A stretch of 64,000 nt of DNA from Hoplostethus atlanticus (GCA_034670405.1 JAXDDX010000001.1:10368501-10432500), one strand, 5' to 3'; numbered from the stretch's first letter, positions 24,001-33,900 are shown. The notes: generated from the sequence alone by a model not told the origin. Program-made: numbers and translations.

Positions 24001-26418
24001 GGCTGTGTTCCTTCTGGTAAACTGATACAACCAGATCAATGTATAGACAGGCAGCCACCAAGCAGTGCTGAATCAACAGTAAAACAGATAATAGTCAGCA
24101 GCACCTGATTGCTGTGGAGGATAGATGGCTAATGGCACAGTGAGAAAGACACGAGGAACTCCCCTAACCAGGTCAGCGCGTACTTGCAGTTCATTCCCTC
24201 GCATCCTCACAATGGCATCCTGTTACTTTGCAGCCACTCAGAATGCTTTCAATGTGGCAGCTCCTCTGCCACCGAGCGCCTGAAAAAAAATGGGTGCTTT
24301 GTTCCCTGCACAACAAGAGAAATAATGATGCCCAAAAAACAAAACTGTCCCGACCAATGGCTCGCTAGGCCCGGTCACTGTAAGGGGCACAGTGCCAGGG
24401 TGTAATTACAGGGACAATAGCTGCCTAATTATCCAGTGAGGGGAAGAGCCCAGCGGCCCATTAGGAGGGGTGTGGGTGGCAGTGAGGGAAAACAGCCTTA
24501 ATGAGGGTTTGTCTCGTCCATACATAACCATGGGACTCTCATAACTCAACCCGCCAAGCTTATGCTCCGTTAACAAAGACGCGGGACAATGAAAGCACAA
24601 TGGGGGCTCCCTCAACTCAAGGTCCCGTCATTCTCACTTACAAGTGTCCATCGAGCACAGGCAAGGCCCCCCGTGAGATTAACACAACATGTTTGAAACG
24701 AATTTGACATGTTAAGAGATTTTGTGAAGCAGTGAGAAGCGACGGTGCATCGTGCAGCTCAGAAACAATAGAAACACAGTGCAGCTCAGAGCTTATCGGC
24801 TACAGGACACATTTCACTGCCCTCCTGACATGCAAATATGATCTCTCATGATGTGGTAGTTGGCAGCCCAGGCCGTGATATTTCTGGCTACGCCAAGTAG
24901 GCACACAGACAGCATGCAAAACACACCTACCCGTTATGACAATGCTCATTCTCCTGCAAAATGAAGAAGAAAATACTGTATTAGTCAACGGGAAAATGTT
25001 ACGCAGTCTCTGAAAACATATTACTGTTTACTTTTTCAACACATGGAACACACACTCATGGAAATGAGACACTTCTGACTGTGTGATGTAAGTTTCAGTG
25101 TAAACAGGTTATTCCCCACACTGAAAATCCTTATGATGCTCTCTAATATGAAAAGGAATTACTATACTGTACACTCATTAAATAAAGGGTAGGCCTCCTA
25201 CTGCTAACAACACCACTATATCACTTTCAAAGACATTCAAATTTGAATTGGTGTTTTAAGTGGTCGCTTGGACTCAAAAGCCTCTGATATCTGAGGAGAA
25301 TGTCGGGACTCTATTGAGAATGTGCTCGGTTGAATACCATGAGCTGATGAATAGATCTCCCCATTATCTTTCTCCATCGCTCAGTGACCCCGCCATTATT
25401 GGGTGACTGCTGACTGCAGTGAGTAGGGGCCCAAGGAGGGCACTTCCCAGGGCCCTCTAGGCTGTGGGGTTGGTCAGAGCTGTCAGTGCATGTAACTGCT
25501 GATTCATTTGCTGTCAAAAGCTTGCATTGTGAGTGACCGCCACGGGAGGCAAGGTAGAAAGAGGGCGAGAAGGCTGCTGCAAGGAAGGAATGTGGAACTA
25601 TTGAAAATTTAATTTATTGGGTTTTGATAGAAACCCACGCCACACTAGAGCACGTGACATATCACATGTGGTGGACGGTGCTAAGAGGCTTGGGTATGAC
25701 AAGGGAGATTCAAGTCAGATTCTGCCCTACGGTAAGGTATTTAGTCATGCCTCAATGAACAGGACACTTTGAAATACAAGGGAAATCTCACCTGAACTTC
25801 ACTATCAGGAAATTCAAAATCTTTATTATCAGAATGATGAGCGCTGCATGATTCTTGTCTCGCGGAAGTGATACCGTTGTCAAAAGTCTTTGATCTACGT
25901 GATCTGGTTGTCTGACGGCCCGAGGACGAATTGGGCTCATTATCCTGATAGATCTCCCCATCTGAGAGGGGGCTGACCGGGAGTGGAGACTTGAGCCTGT
26001 TTATGGGGGATAAGAGGGATGCCATGTCTACTGTGGAAGGCTCCTCTTGTGTGCTCTCCATCCTGACAGGGTCCTGGCAATCCATTTGAGGACGTCTGGT
26101 GCTCCTTATCCTTCTCAAGGTGGGAGATGTGGAGATGCGGCCAGGGGCCTGGCGGTCAAACTGGAACAAAGGTGCAACCAAACTGTCAACATCCACCAGG
26201 GATGCATGTCTCAACTTGGAATGTGTCCGTGCCAGGTCTATGTGCATTATAACTGGGTTGCTAGTCTGAGTCTCCTTGTTCTCAGTGGGCCCCAAATCCG
26301 TCTGAGTCTGTGCGTTCGCCACACCTGTGGTGACAACTTCATTTTCTAGCCATTCAATGTAACTCCAGTCAACATCTTGGTCTTTATCATTTAGAATAAC
26401 TTGTTTCAGTGTAGACAT
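13959..26418 (-). CDS. plekhg7: plekhg7, PH and RhoGEF (DH) domain protein G7, complete coding region
   Basis: PLEKHG proteins are Dbl-family exchange factors: the DH domain strips GDP from Rho GTPases and the PH domain positions the protein at membranes. Sixteen coding exons join in frame to 735 codons plus stop. Residues 1-209 are a polar, probably disordered N terminus. A conserved block [20 protein letters not shown] lies near residue 225. The DH domain runs from about residue 325 to 525, with signature [20 protein letters not shown] (about 474-493) and VKWLDNYQ. The PH domain runs from about residue 570 to 710 with [13 protein letters not shown] and the C-terminal helix [11 protein letters not shown]. 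The symbol rests on domain content plus the tail-to-tail neighbour eea1, which is next to PLEKHG7 in human. GTPase specificity cannot be read from sequence. Confidence 0.93.
14762..14859 (-). CDS. plekhg7: plekhg7 exon 16 (PH domain)
   Basis: 98 bp. Two bases complete Thr, then [20 protein letters not shown] to PSESVK. Donor gtatac. Confidence 0.93.
14988..15141 (-). CDS. plekhg7: plekhg7 exon 15 (PH domain)
   Basis: 154 bp, [20 protein letters not shown] to IDQLNAS, ending one base into Thr. Donor gtaata. Confidence 0.9.
15258..15337 (-). CDS. plekhg7: plekhg7 exon 14 (PH domain strands)
   Basis: 80 bp. Two bases complete Gly, then [20 protein letters not shown] to KTKRSKK. A classic PH beta-strand pattern. 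Confidence 0.94.
15455..15542 (-). CDS. plekhg7: plekhg7 exon 13 (DH-PH linker, PH start)
   Basis: 88 bp, [20 protein letters not shown] to GKLVLT, ending one base into Gly. The donor gttggt is imperfect. Confidence 0.87.
15686..15801 (-). CDS. plekhg7: plekhg7 exon 12 (DH end)
   Basis: 116 bp. Two bases complete Cys, then [20 protein letters not shown] to RAFIPE. The donor gtctgt is weak, but the phase matches exon 13. Confidence 0.88.
16911..17085 (-). CDS. plekhg7: plekhg7 exon 11 (DH core)
   Basis: 175 bp, [20 protein letters not shown] to EQVDTSI, one base into Cys. It contains the DH CR3 signature [15 protein letters not shown]. Donor gtgagc. Confidence 0.95.
17458..17571 (-). CDS. 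plekhg7: plekhg7 exon 10 (DH)
   Basis: 38 codons, [20 protein letters not shown] to DFGSYLK, phase 0. Confidence 0.92.
18201..18314 (-). CDS. plekhg7: plekhg7 exon 9 (DH), GC donor
   Basis: 38 codons, [20 protein letters not shown], then an acidic-glycine loop, to LLELLSK, phase 0. It ends AAG|gcaagt, a consensus GC-type donor. Confidence 0.9.
18600..20037 (+). mobile_element. Decayed Tc1-like transposon in plekhg7 intron
   Basis: Inserted antisense to plekhg7 between exons 8 and 9. Inverted copies of a 22-bp motif at 18714-18735 and 19855-19876 match at 20 of 22 positions. The right end repeats the core (ggtgtactc) again at 20015-20023, giving the inverted/direct-repeat layout of fish Tc1 elements. 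The left outer repeat is not recognisable, so the left limit is approximate. Confidence 0.85.
18917..19826 (+). pseudogene. Tc1-like transposase pseudogene
   Basis: Tc1/mariner transposases cut and paste their element using a DDE catalytic triad. Recognisable in order are a helix-turn-helix part ([17 protein letters not shown]), [13 protein letters not shown] with the first Asp, the DNDPKH block with the second Asp, and [20 protein letters not shown] with the Glu. The frame is broken at about 19246, 19375-19430, 19525 and 19690, and an in-frame stop occurs near 19025, so no active enzyme can be made. Confidence 0.92.
20498..20593 (-). CDS. plekhg7: plekhg7 exon 8 (DH)
   Basis: 32 codons, [20 protein letters not shown] to LNELCL, phase 0. 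Donor gtgagg. Confidence 0.93.
20811..20960 (-). CDS. plekhg7: plekhg7 exon 7 (start of DH)
   Basis: 50 codons, [20 protein letters not shown] to LMVLKE, phase 0. [20 protein letters not shown] is the DH CR1 region. Confidence 0.94.
20976..21032. repeat. (CAGA)n microsatellite
   Basis: About 14 units immediately upstream of the plekhg7 exon 7 acceptor in transcript orientation. Confidence 0.95.
21441..21542 (-). CDS. plekhg7: plekhg7 exon 6
   Basis: 34 codons, [20 protein letters not shown] to TDLQKYK, phase 0. Donor gtgaga. Confidence 0.9.
21846..21886 (-). CDS. plekhg7: plekhg7 exon 5 (small)
   Basis: 41 bp. Two bases complete Asp, then [13 protein letters not shown]. Acceptor ttttaacag, donor gtaggt. 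Confidence 0.88.
22184..22302 (-). CDS. plekhg7: plekhg7 exon 4
   Basis: 119 bp. One base completes Gly, then [20 protein letters not shown] to LNCSNFS, ending one base into Asp. This is the conserved pre-DH block. Confidence 0.92.
22303..24930 (-). other. plekhg7 intron, no further gene seen
   Basis: A 2.6 kb intron with short open frames on both strands and no recognisable protein or clear repeat. Confidence 0.6.
24931..24953 (-). CDS. plekhg7: plekhg7 exon 3 (23-bp microexon)
   Basis: Encodes ENEHCHN plus two bases of Gly. Good acceptor (cttcattttgcag) and donor (gtaggt). Without it exons 2 and 4 would not be in frame, so it is strongly implied. Confidence 0.8.
25792..26418 (-). CDS. plekhg7: plekhg7 exon 2 (start codon, N-terminal region)
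   Basis: 209 codons from [20 protein letters not shown] to FPDSEVQ, then donor gtgaga. Polar and Ser/Thr/Arg-rich, likely disordered. The start is the first ATG after the inferred acceptor, in context aaaATGt. No further in-frame ATG is needed. Confidence 0.87.
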
Positions 26419-26556
26419 TTTGCGCTAAAAGGCATTGTAGTGTATCAGAGTTCAGAAAACGTGTGGTCTGGTGATCAGGTTTCCTTGCCCCAGTTGAGTT
26501 CAGGTCAGATGATAATCCTGTTGCATTCCACAGTTTTCACACCAGTCATCAAGTTT
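26419..26556 (-). other. plekhg7: plekhg7 5' UTR part of exon 2
   Basis: The minus-strand acceptor tacttttttcccag ends at 26557, placing a 138-bp untranslated leader before the ATG. Confidence 0.55.
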
Positions 26557-27192
26557 CTGGGAAAAAAGTAGCATATGTATCAATACCATGTCATGTGCTA
26601 AATAAAGCAGGTTGGGCTTCATTCACGTCCTACTCTTCTAAAGGAGTATTTCATCAGGGTTTAGACCTCGTTGTTAAACATGGTCGGCAGTAAAAAAAAA
26701 AATTATTTGGATTATTATGGATCGCAATTCATCGTATATTAAGTTATCTGCGCGAGGAGGCGAGATTGGAAACAGGTGTACAAGACTTGGCCATCTGAAC
26801 AACATAGTAGCAGTGATGCTACAGTACACACAGCATGTAACATGATGGTTTCAGTAGTAAACCCTGACAGTATGGTGTGGGAAACAAAGAACCGAAAGCA
26901 CAGCAGACGTGCACCTGATTAGCTCCTGTGTCCAAGTCCGCCACCCTCAGCCTGGTTGTACGCTTAACCGGGTCTCACTCAACAGTAGCCTAACACATAT
27001 ATTAGTTGCCATATAAAGACAAATAAAGTCTCATTTGATTGTTTATGCAAAGCCGCGCGAGCCGCTGAACTCCGCACGCCCACGAGGTATGAAAGGTGAA
27101 TCGAACCCCCCCAAAAAATATATATCTTTGACTTTCCGGTTAACTTAAACTCACTTTAGTTCATGCAATGCAAGACGTCTCGGTTTACTTAC

Positions 27193-27330
27193 AGCTACAT
27201 CCACTTGGGCTTCAGCGACGACTGGTGAAATGTGGCCGCCGCCGGCTGGGCTGGGAGAGTCCTGCTGGTGGTGAAGGCAAAACTCGGAGATTTGTGGAAG
27301 AAGAAAAGAAATCCCGGGCGGACGTGACTG
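27193..27330 (-). other. plekhg7: Probable non-coding first exon and promoter region of plekhg7
   Basis: A strong minus-strand donor (AGCT|gtaagtaaac) at 27193/27192 follows a GC-rich stretch (gccgccgccggctgggctgg complementary) at about 27233-27260. The transcription start is unknown; the upper limit is a guess. Confidence 0.4.
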
Positions 27331-27497
27331 TTCAGGTCATAAATCTAGTAGTCTGACAAAACATAAGATTGAAGCCCGCGGCTGGTTAGTAAACAGATCT
27401 CTGAGGTGTAACCTGGAGTGAATCTGAAGGTTGAAGCCTTTCACTGCTTGTTCGGCGTTGGGTTGAAAGGTGCGACTGAGAACATCAGTTACAGCTG

Positions 27498-27597
27498 GTT
27501 GTCTCTCTCTCTCTCACTCTCTCTGTCTCTCTCTATCTCACTCTCGCTCTCACTCTCGCTCTCTCTCTCGCTCTCTCTCTCACACACACACACACCA
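27498..27597. repeat. (CT)n then (CA)n microsatellite
   Basis: About 80 bp of interrupted CT followed by a short CA run. Confidence 0.95.
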
Positions 27598-27710
27598 ACA
27601 ACAACAAAACATTGCATGAACAGCCCAAGTACACATGCGTTAAATCTCTTAAGAAAAATAACTATAGTAGAATACATTTTAAAAGGATATTATAGAAACG
27701 CCACAGCTCT

Positions 27711-28046
27711 ATAGCCTACACTATAGGAACATTATTGGAATATGACAGTGATGCCATAGGAGATAGAAATACCATAATGTACGAAAAGGTGACCATAAAC
27801 TGACTATTGAGTACCACAGACACACCCTATTTTTCGTCAGGGTTATTATCAAAATAACTTTTATTGTCCATGTCAAAGATTGGCCTACAGCATATTGTGT
27901 GTCTATGTTAAATAATTAGACCTCAACTATAACTGTATATACAATGACTTAGTGTATCTGTGGTATTCAGTAGTGAATTTAGAGTGACATTATTTACTGA
28001 ATGGTATTTCTGTTTCCTATCATATCATTCCTATAGGATCATATAT
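27711..28046. mobile_element. Fold-back (inverted-repeat) element
   Basis: The outer arms (about 27711-27828 and 27955-28046) are imperfect reverse complements carrying ctataggaac, agaaataccat and attgagtaccacaga. No coding capacity. Single arms or relatives occur near 36640-36720, 39004-39235 and 40345-40440. Confidence 0.65.
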
Positions 28047-28323
28047 ATATATATATCTGTAGGGTGTTAGCAGGGTGTTAGTTTAGCCCTGTTCCTATAG
28101 CCAGGCGTGCTGGGCCTCTCACCATAAGATTGTGTGTGTGGCCTAGAGAACCAGTCACTGTCAGCAGTTACCTAGTTGTCAAATGACCTGGGCTAGTTGT
28201 TGATAGTTCACACACAAGCACAGACAGAAGGGCAACTGGGTCCCCTACAGGTTCAGTCAGCTGAACGCTAGGTGGCGATATAGGTCAGATATTGTCCGCA
28301 CTGTAAGGGGAGACACTGCAGTA

Positions 28324-28588
28324 GTCGAGCCTGCACCCTTTGCTTGTCCTCTGACGGCCTCTGCTGCCTGTACATCGTATTACATTATAATGTCCACCAC
28401 TACCATTATCATCCTCGTCATCACCTTCCTCTTCCTTATCATCGTCTATTACTTCAATGCTTCATTGTAGGCCATTTTTTTTTAGTTTTTTTAAGTTTTC
28501 CCACTTATTATGTGGGAACAGACAGCTCTGCGTGCATCCCATGATGCCTTCTGTTCTCTCAGATGCTTTCAGAATGAATTTCACAGCT
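28324..28588. repeat. Dispersed repeat, copy 1 of a duplicated 250-bp block
   Basis: From gtcgagcctgcacccttt to gaatttcacagct. Nearly identical to 33077-33328 in the same orientation, apart from small indels. Confidence 0.9.
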
Positions 28589-29014
28589 GTATATATGTCT
28601 ATGGAAGAAACAACCTCTGTCCCTCTGGCTCCAAAACGACCGTTTACGGGACACATATCATAGGCATACAAAGGACATTTATTGTGTTGTTTTTACCCAG
28701 GCGGCGTGGGTTAGACTCCCGGTATGGGAACTACCCTTTTACCCTGAACACCGGTAATTTATCACTTTTCATCATTTTTGGGATTTTGCGACCATTGTCA
28801 TTCGTGTCACGGCGACCTTACACATCTTCTGATCTAGTGAAGACACACTCCCTGCTGAGTAGCTGTAGTCTGAAGCAATCAATTGATTGAATAAACCTCT
28901 TCTTGAACTTGATAAGCTGAGGAAAGCTGGAAAAGAACAAGCTTGACTAGACCAGTGTCAAAAAGAATAGAATAGAAAATAACTGGAAAAGTTGGGTGTC
29001 TTTAACTTTATTCC

Positions 29015-29018
<4 letters not shown>

Positions 29019-29069
<51 letters not shown>
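29019..29069. repeat. (GT)n microsatellite
   Basis: About 25 uninterrupted GT units. Confidence 0.95.
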
Positions 29070-29539
29070 GGATGTGCATGCATGTTTGATATGGAAGCGT
29101 ATAATTAACTTAATCCAAAGGTTAGTGCAGATTGGAAAATGAAAATGAAAGGAAGATGAAAATAAAATTTCAAATGTTAATTCAAATGTGAAAAGTGAGA
29201 AGCAACACCCCCTTTTGCATAACATTTCCATGGTCTACCAACCTGTCAGTCATTCTCTGAATGAATATTGACTCATTGACTCAAATGATGCATGCGAAAG
29301 TGGAAAATTAAAATGCTATTGGATTGCATCTTCATGTTCCACTTTGCATTAACATTTGGATTAAGTTAACTATACGCTTCCATAGTTTGATGGCGAGAGA
29401 GTCTGTCTCCATATCTGCTGTTGGAAAGAAACATTCCACTTCTACTAACTACATCTGATTAAAAGCTAAAATAAAAGTGAATATATACTACTGCTAAAAC
29501 ACAACTGACAACAGTGAATTTGTTTTTTGAGCGACTGGG

Positions 29540-29815
29540 TTTATTTAGTGAAAGACAGAGAAAGACCCTGGACAGGTCGCCAATCCGTCACAAGGCCAAC
29601 AGAGATCGACTGTCAATCACTTTCAGGGCAATTTAGAGTCTCCAATCCACCTGACCTGCATGTCTTTGGACTGTGGGAGGAAACCGGAGGACCCGGAGGA
29701 AACCCACGCCAACACCGGGAGAACATGCAGACTCCACACAGAGAGGAACCGTGTCCTTCTTGCTGTGAGGCCACAGTGCTAACCACTGGGCCACCGTGTC
29801 GCCCACAGGGAGACC
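29540..29815. mobile_element. Interspersed fish repeat
   Basis: Contains the phrases ctgcatgtctttggactgtg, ggaggaaaccggaggacccg and gtgctaaccactgggccacc, which I recognise as a high-copy repeat of fish genomes. I do not assert the family. It ends within 5 bp of the fold-back element that follows. Confidence 0.65.
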
Positions 29816-30198
29816 TATGAAGGTTTCTTCTAGCCAAACACCTGAGAACTTCATGGTGGCTTTTACACTTGGAAAATATTCACCCACCCATTAATCTGAA
29901 GTCAGAGAAGCAGCTGCACACTTGAAATATAGTTGCTCAGATTTAATCACTTGGGCATCAAATTCTCTGCAACAATTTTCCGTGCAGATTGAACATTTGT
30001 GATGCCCAAGACGCCATCTGAGAAGTTGCAGTGGCAGATTCAATTTGTTCTGCCAAGTGCAAGTTTCAAGTGCGGCTGCTACCACATTCATTCAGATGTT
30101 CACTTTTACATCTGTAAATGTTTTCTGTCTTCGATCACGCGTGGGTGGATATTTTCTGAGAGTCGTTCTCAGGTGTTTGGCTAGAAAACCTCCATAGG
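29814..30198. repeat. Imperfect 385-bp palindrome (fold-back)
   Basis: The ends share ctcaggtgtttggctagaa, gaatattttc and gggtgg in opposite orientation. The centre contains cttgggcatc...gatgcccaag (29951-30009). Part of the right arm recurs directly at about 31195-31275. Confidence 0.7.
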
Positions 30199-30270
30199 GA
30201 ACTTCACTCCACATCTTCGGCTTTGGTCGCACAGCAGCAGAATGTCCTCATCCACCTTCTTCTGCTTCTT

Positions 30271-30669
30271 CTAGGGCATGCTGACCTCTAAAAATCAAAA
30301 GAGGACAGTCAAGCGACCTTGTTGGAATCAACTACAGTGTGGAAGGACTTGACAATTCAGACACAAGTGAAGGTGAATATCCTACCAGATGTGGAGTGGA
30401 CCAGGTCATTGTTCAAGGGAGGACCTGCAGGGCTGCTCAGGGGAACCGAAGGGGTGGCCACAGTGGCAGAGTCCACAGTGGGGCTTGCTGTTGGAGCTCC
30501 AACCTGTAAGGAGACCATTAGTACTATTAACAAGAATTACATTCACATTCATGAGTCAATTTTTCATTTTTCATTCAGAGATTCCTACCTCTGTGGTGTC
30601 CAGTGATGGAGTCCCCTCAGTTATCACAGCCAGGTGTTTTTATCCAGGAGTCCAGAACAGCCTGGGGAT

Positions 30670-30748
<79 letters not shown>

Positions 30749-31138
30749 ATTTTAAGTTCAAGTTTCTAAGAGCAGTATTTGTATCTCCATTGTTTTTGAT
30801 GTCATTTGGCAAAGACTAATATGTGCTCAAAGTGAACAAGTCTGTCCTGATATTGGTGATCAAAAACTGCACTTCTAGCGTACTAATGCCTTTTGTCATC
30901 AAATCTTGCAAATTTCACATATGGATGCACAAGGTCCCTGATCTGCTCACATTATGGCCTAACTTTTCCTCCTCTTCCACCCTCATCTGAGGGGGGAGTG
31001 GAGCTGCGGAGGAAATAATCTTACCTAATTTGGGGGCAGTTCCTGTCCTGTTCAGGTTCCCCATCACTCAGATTGGGGGCCATGTCTGAGTTAGGGTGAA
31101 CCAAGATGGCACCTGGCTGTGCTTCAGTGGAAGTTCCC
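30271..31138 (-). pseudogene. Candidate minus-strand gene, copy 1 (degenerate)
   Basis: Four exon-like blocks with splice sites and matching phases are 31025-31138 (GTSTEAQPGAILVHPNSDMA...), 30589-30661, 30386-30503 (VGAPTASPTVDSATVATPSV...) and from 30287 down (EVSMP then stop). Junction phases run 2, 0, 1, but the second block has an in-frame TAA and the last ends after five codons at 30271, so this copy looks decayed. Composition is Ser/Thr/Pro-rich. Family not recognised. A possible ATG in good context (gacATGgcc) lies at about 31081-31083. Confidence 0.35.
30669..30747. repeat. (CA)n microsatellite
   Basis: About 39 uninterrupted CA units, just upstream (minus strand) of the acceptor of a candidate exon. 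Confidence 0.97.
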
Positions 31139-31284
31139 CTAGCGCTGGTGAATGAGGACACATGCAGTTAACATATACTGATACCTCAGATTTGTTGTAG
31201 GTGAGTGAATGAATAGGTGAATATTTTCTGAGCGTAGTTCTCAGGTGTTTTGCTAGAAAAAAACCTACATAGAGACCACAGGTC

Positions 31285-31605
31285 TCACTCCCCAGGTGAG
31301 GCCGTGGCCACACCGCAGCAGCAAAATGCCCTCCTCAACCAGGAGAAGAAGCGTCTGACTCCCTTCTTCTTCTTCTTCTTCTTCTTGGGCTTGCTGACCT
31401 CTAAAAACCGAAAGAGGACAGTCAATGCCTCAAGTGACCTTGATGGAATCAACTACAGTATGGAAGGACTTGACAATTCAAACACAAGTGGAGGTGAATG
31501 TCTTACCAGATGTGGTGTGAGCAGCGTTTGTGTCAACCAGGTTGGTGTTATCCATGACAACAATTATTTCAATGAAAAAATCCAATACCATGTTAATGAC
31601 TCCTC
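31285..31605 (-). CDS. Candidate minus-strand gene, copy 2, last two exons
   Basis: Exon 31507-31605 (GVINMVLDFFIEIIVVMDNT to AHTTS, donor gtaaga) ends one base into a codon. Exon 31285-31400 supplies two bases and continues EVSKP, seven Lys, GVRRFFSWLRRAFCCCGVAT to SPGE and TGA. The basic, tryptophan-containing segment followed by CCC suggests a membrane-associated or palmitoylated C terminus; that is inference only. The last exon is a paralogue of 30271-30287 and its flank. Upstream exons were not found. It could also be a retained gene fragment. Confidence 0.4.
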
Positions 31606-31866
31606 CTGTGTAAGTGAGTGCATGGATGAGTATGTGGTCTTCAGTCATGTAGGGCCTGGTTTCTATGTTGGAAACCTCAAATCCATTTTGATCAATGGTG
31701 GGGACAATGACTGATCCAACCAATCTATGGAGTTGACATGTCAAACACACTTTAGATGTCTCAGTTAGTGAGGACAAGGCCACCGTCTTCTAAACCCAAC
31801 CTGCTAGGTCCCCACATGACAAGCATGTTTTAACCCATCATGTGATGAGATCTGAAATAAGGAACT

Positions 31867-32159
31867 AATATGTCTCTGGTTTGATGTCAATAATAATGTT
31901 CACAATGTGTTGTCAATAATGTCTATGGTTTGATGTCAATAATATTGTTCATAATGTGTTGTCAATAATGTCTATGGTTTGATGTCACTAATATTGTTCA
32001 TAATGTGTTGTCAATAATGTCTCTGGTTTGATGTCACAATGGTTTGATGTCAATAATATTGTTCATAATGTGTTGTCAATAATGTCTATGGTTTGATGTC
32101 ACTAATATTGTTCATAATGTGTTGTCAATAATGTCTCTGGTTTGATGTCAATAATAATG
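31867..32159. repeat. 49-bp minisatellite, about six copies
   Basis: Unit about 49 bp (tgtctatggtttgatgtcaa... ttcataatgtgttgtcaataa) with single-base variants (ctatgg/ctctgg, caataat/cactaat) alternating between copies and one shortened unit near 32030. Confidence 0.95.
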
Positions 32160-32634
32160 TGTAGTGGAGGCTGTAGGACAGTGTAGGGCCTCCTCCTATT
32201 CTGGTCCAGTGCATCCTCTCTCTGTCTCTCTCTGGTTTCATTGGTGAGGAGGAGGCTCTCTGTCCTGCACATCACTGACTCTTCAACTTTTTCTCCCTTC
32301 AGTTAGATTCTGTAATATCAGTAACCCATGTCTGTAGTTGTCACCCTGTAAATGTAAAGAGGATGGCAGAAGATAAAAAGCAACAGGAAGAAAGAAATAG
32401 CAAAAGGTGCAATAAGCGATTTTTTTCTTGCCACTAGAGGGGGCTACTGAGTCAAAACAAAGTTGAGGCTTTGAACACCCCACCTCCATCTCCCCTTACC
32501 CACGCCTAGTAGGTGCCAGGACGTATATGTTCAACCTGCAGAGGGACCAAAAACCTTCTATCACTATTAGGAGGGGACCAAAACCTCAGGACATTTTTTC
32601 TTTTACAATTTAATACCTTTTATTTACTCTCTCT

Positions 32635-32642
32635 TTATTCTC

Positions 32643-32690
<48 letters not shown>
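32635..32690. repeat. (CT)n microsatellite
   Basis: CT run preceding the interspersed repeat that starts with aattcaattcaaaggggctt. Confidence 0.95.
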
Positions 32691-32696
<6 letters not shown>

Positions 32697-32990
32697 ATTC
32701 AAAGGGGCTTTATTGGCATGGGAAACATACGTTTACATTGCCAAAGTAAGTGTGAAATAAAAACCAAAAGATGTACGTACAATTAAAGATATAATAGAAT
32801 AAAGAAATGTGTAAACAGAGCTGTGTAACATTGCAACATTGCAATCAAATATATAAATAAGAGTAGGTAAAATTTACTTAGAAATACAAACAGGAAAGTA
32901 AAGATAACTTAAAATAAAAATAGAACAATTGTGGACATTGCAGTTAAAAAATATAAATACAAATAAGTGAGAACTGTGTAAACACTTCAC
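32690..32990. mobile_element. Interspersed fish repeat (ggggctttattggcatggga type)
   Basis: The sequence ggggctttattggcatggga...acattgccaaag is a widely dispersed fish repeat as I recall it. A-rich 3' part, no open frame. Confidence 0.55.
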
Positions 32991-33076
32991 TTAACTCTCT
33001 CCATAACTCACACTCACTCTTCTCTCTCTCTCTCTCTCCCTCTCTCTCTCCTATGTATGTTTTGCTCTATGCATTG

Positions 33077-33328
33077 GTCGAGCCTGCACCCTTTGCTTGT
33101 CCTCTGACGGCCTCTGCTGTCTGTACATCGTATTACATTATAATGTCCACCACTACCATTATCATCCTCGTCATCATCTTCCTCTTCCTTATCATCGTCT
33201 ATTACTTCAATGCTTCATTGTAGGCCATTTTCCCACTTATTATGGGGGAACAGACAGCTCTGCGTGCATCCAGAACAGAAAGCATCATTTCTGTTCTCTC
33301 AGATGCTTTCAGAATGAATTTCACAGCT
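33077..33328. repeat. Dispersed repeat, copy 2 of the duplicated block
   Basis: Direct copy of 28324-28588. It lacks the T-run insertion found in copy 1 and carries a local difference near 33275. Confidence 0.9.
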
Positions 33329-33606
33329 CTGTTCTTCTTCTCCTTCATCATCATCATCATCATCATCATAATTACCATCAAACACCTGATGGCACTTGGC
33401 ATCTTTTAGTGGTTCTAAGCTTTAACATCTACTGGACATCCCTTGAGCCAACATCATTGCCATCATTAGGTAATCATCATCATCATCATCAATTTTAGTG
33501 CTTGGCTGCCAGAAGGCATCCATTTTTGACTGGAAGCCCCTGATCTGAAATGAAAGATGTGTGGATTGTGGATTAGGATAACTAGATATTATGGGACATT
33601 GGAGTA

Positions 33607-33608
<2 letters not shown>

Positions 33609-33702
<94 letters not shown>
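33609..33702. repeat. Compound (CT)n(CA)n microsatellite
   Basis: About 17 CT units followed by about 28 CA units. Confidence 0.97.
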
Positions 33703-33704
<2 letters not shown>

Positions 33705-33858
33705 GAGTTCAGCAGTCAAGTCAAGGCCTAGTGTTTTGTTCAGTTAGCCACTTTATGTTCTGAGACCAGAGACACAAAGCTTGCTAAACCCGCTGACTCA
33801 CTCACACCACAAATAGTGTACAGACACAAGCACACACATCTGTTGTGCAAACACACAC

Positions 33859-33890
<32 letters not shown>

Positions 33891-33900
33891 ACACACACAC

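Noticed and set aside
31250-31714. 154-codon plus-strand open frame
   Set aside because: Antisense of the minus-strand candidate exons; its Phe run is the complement of the Lys run. Splice signals favour the minus strand.
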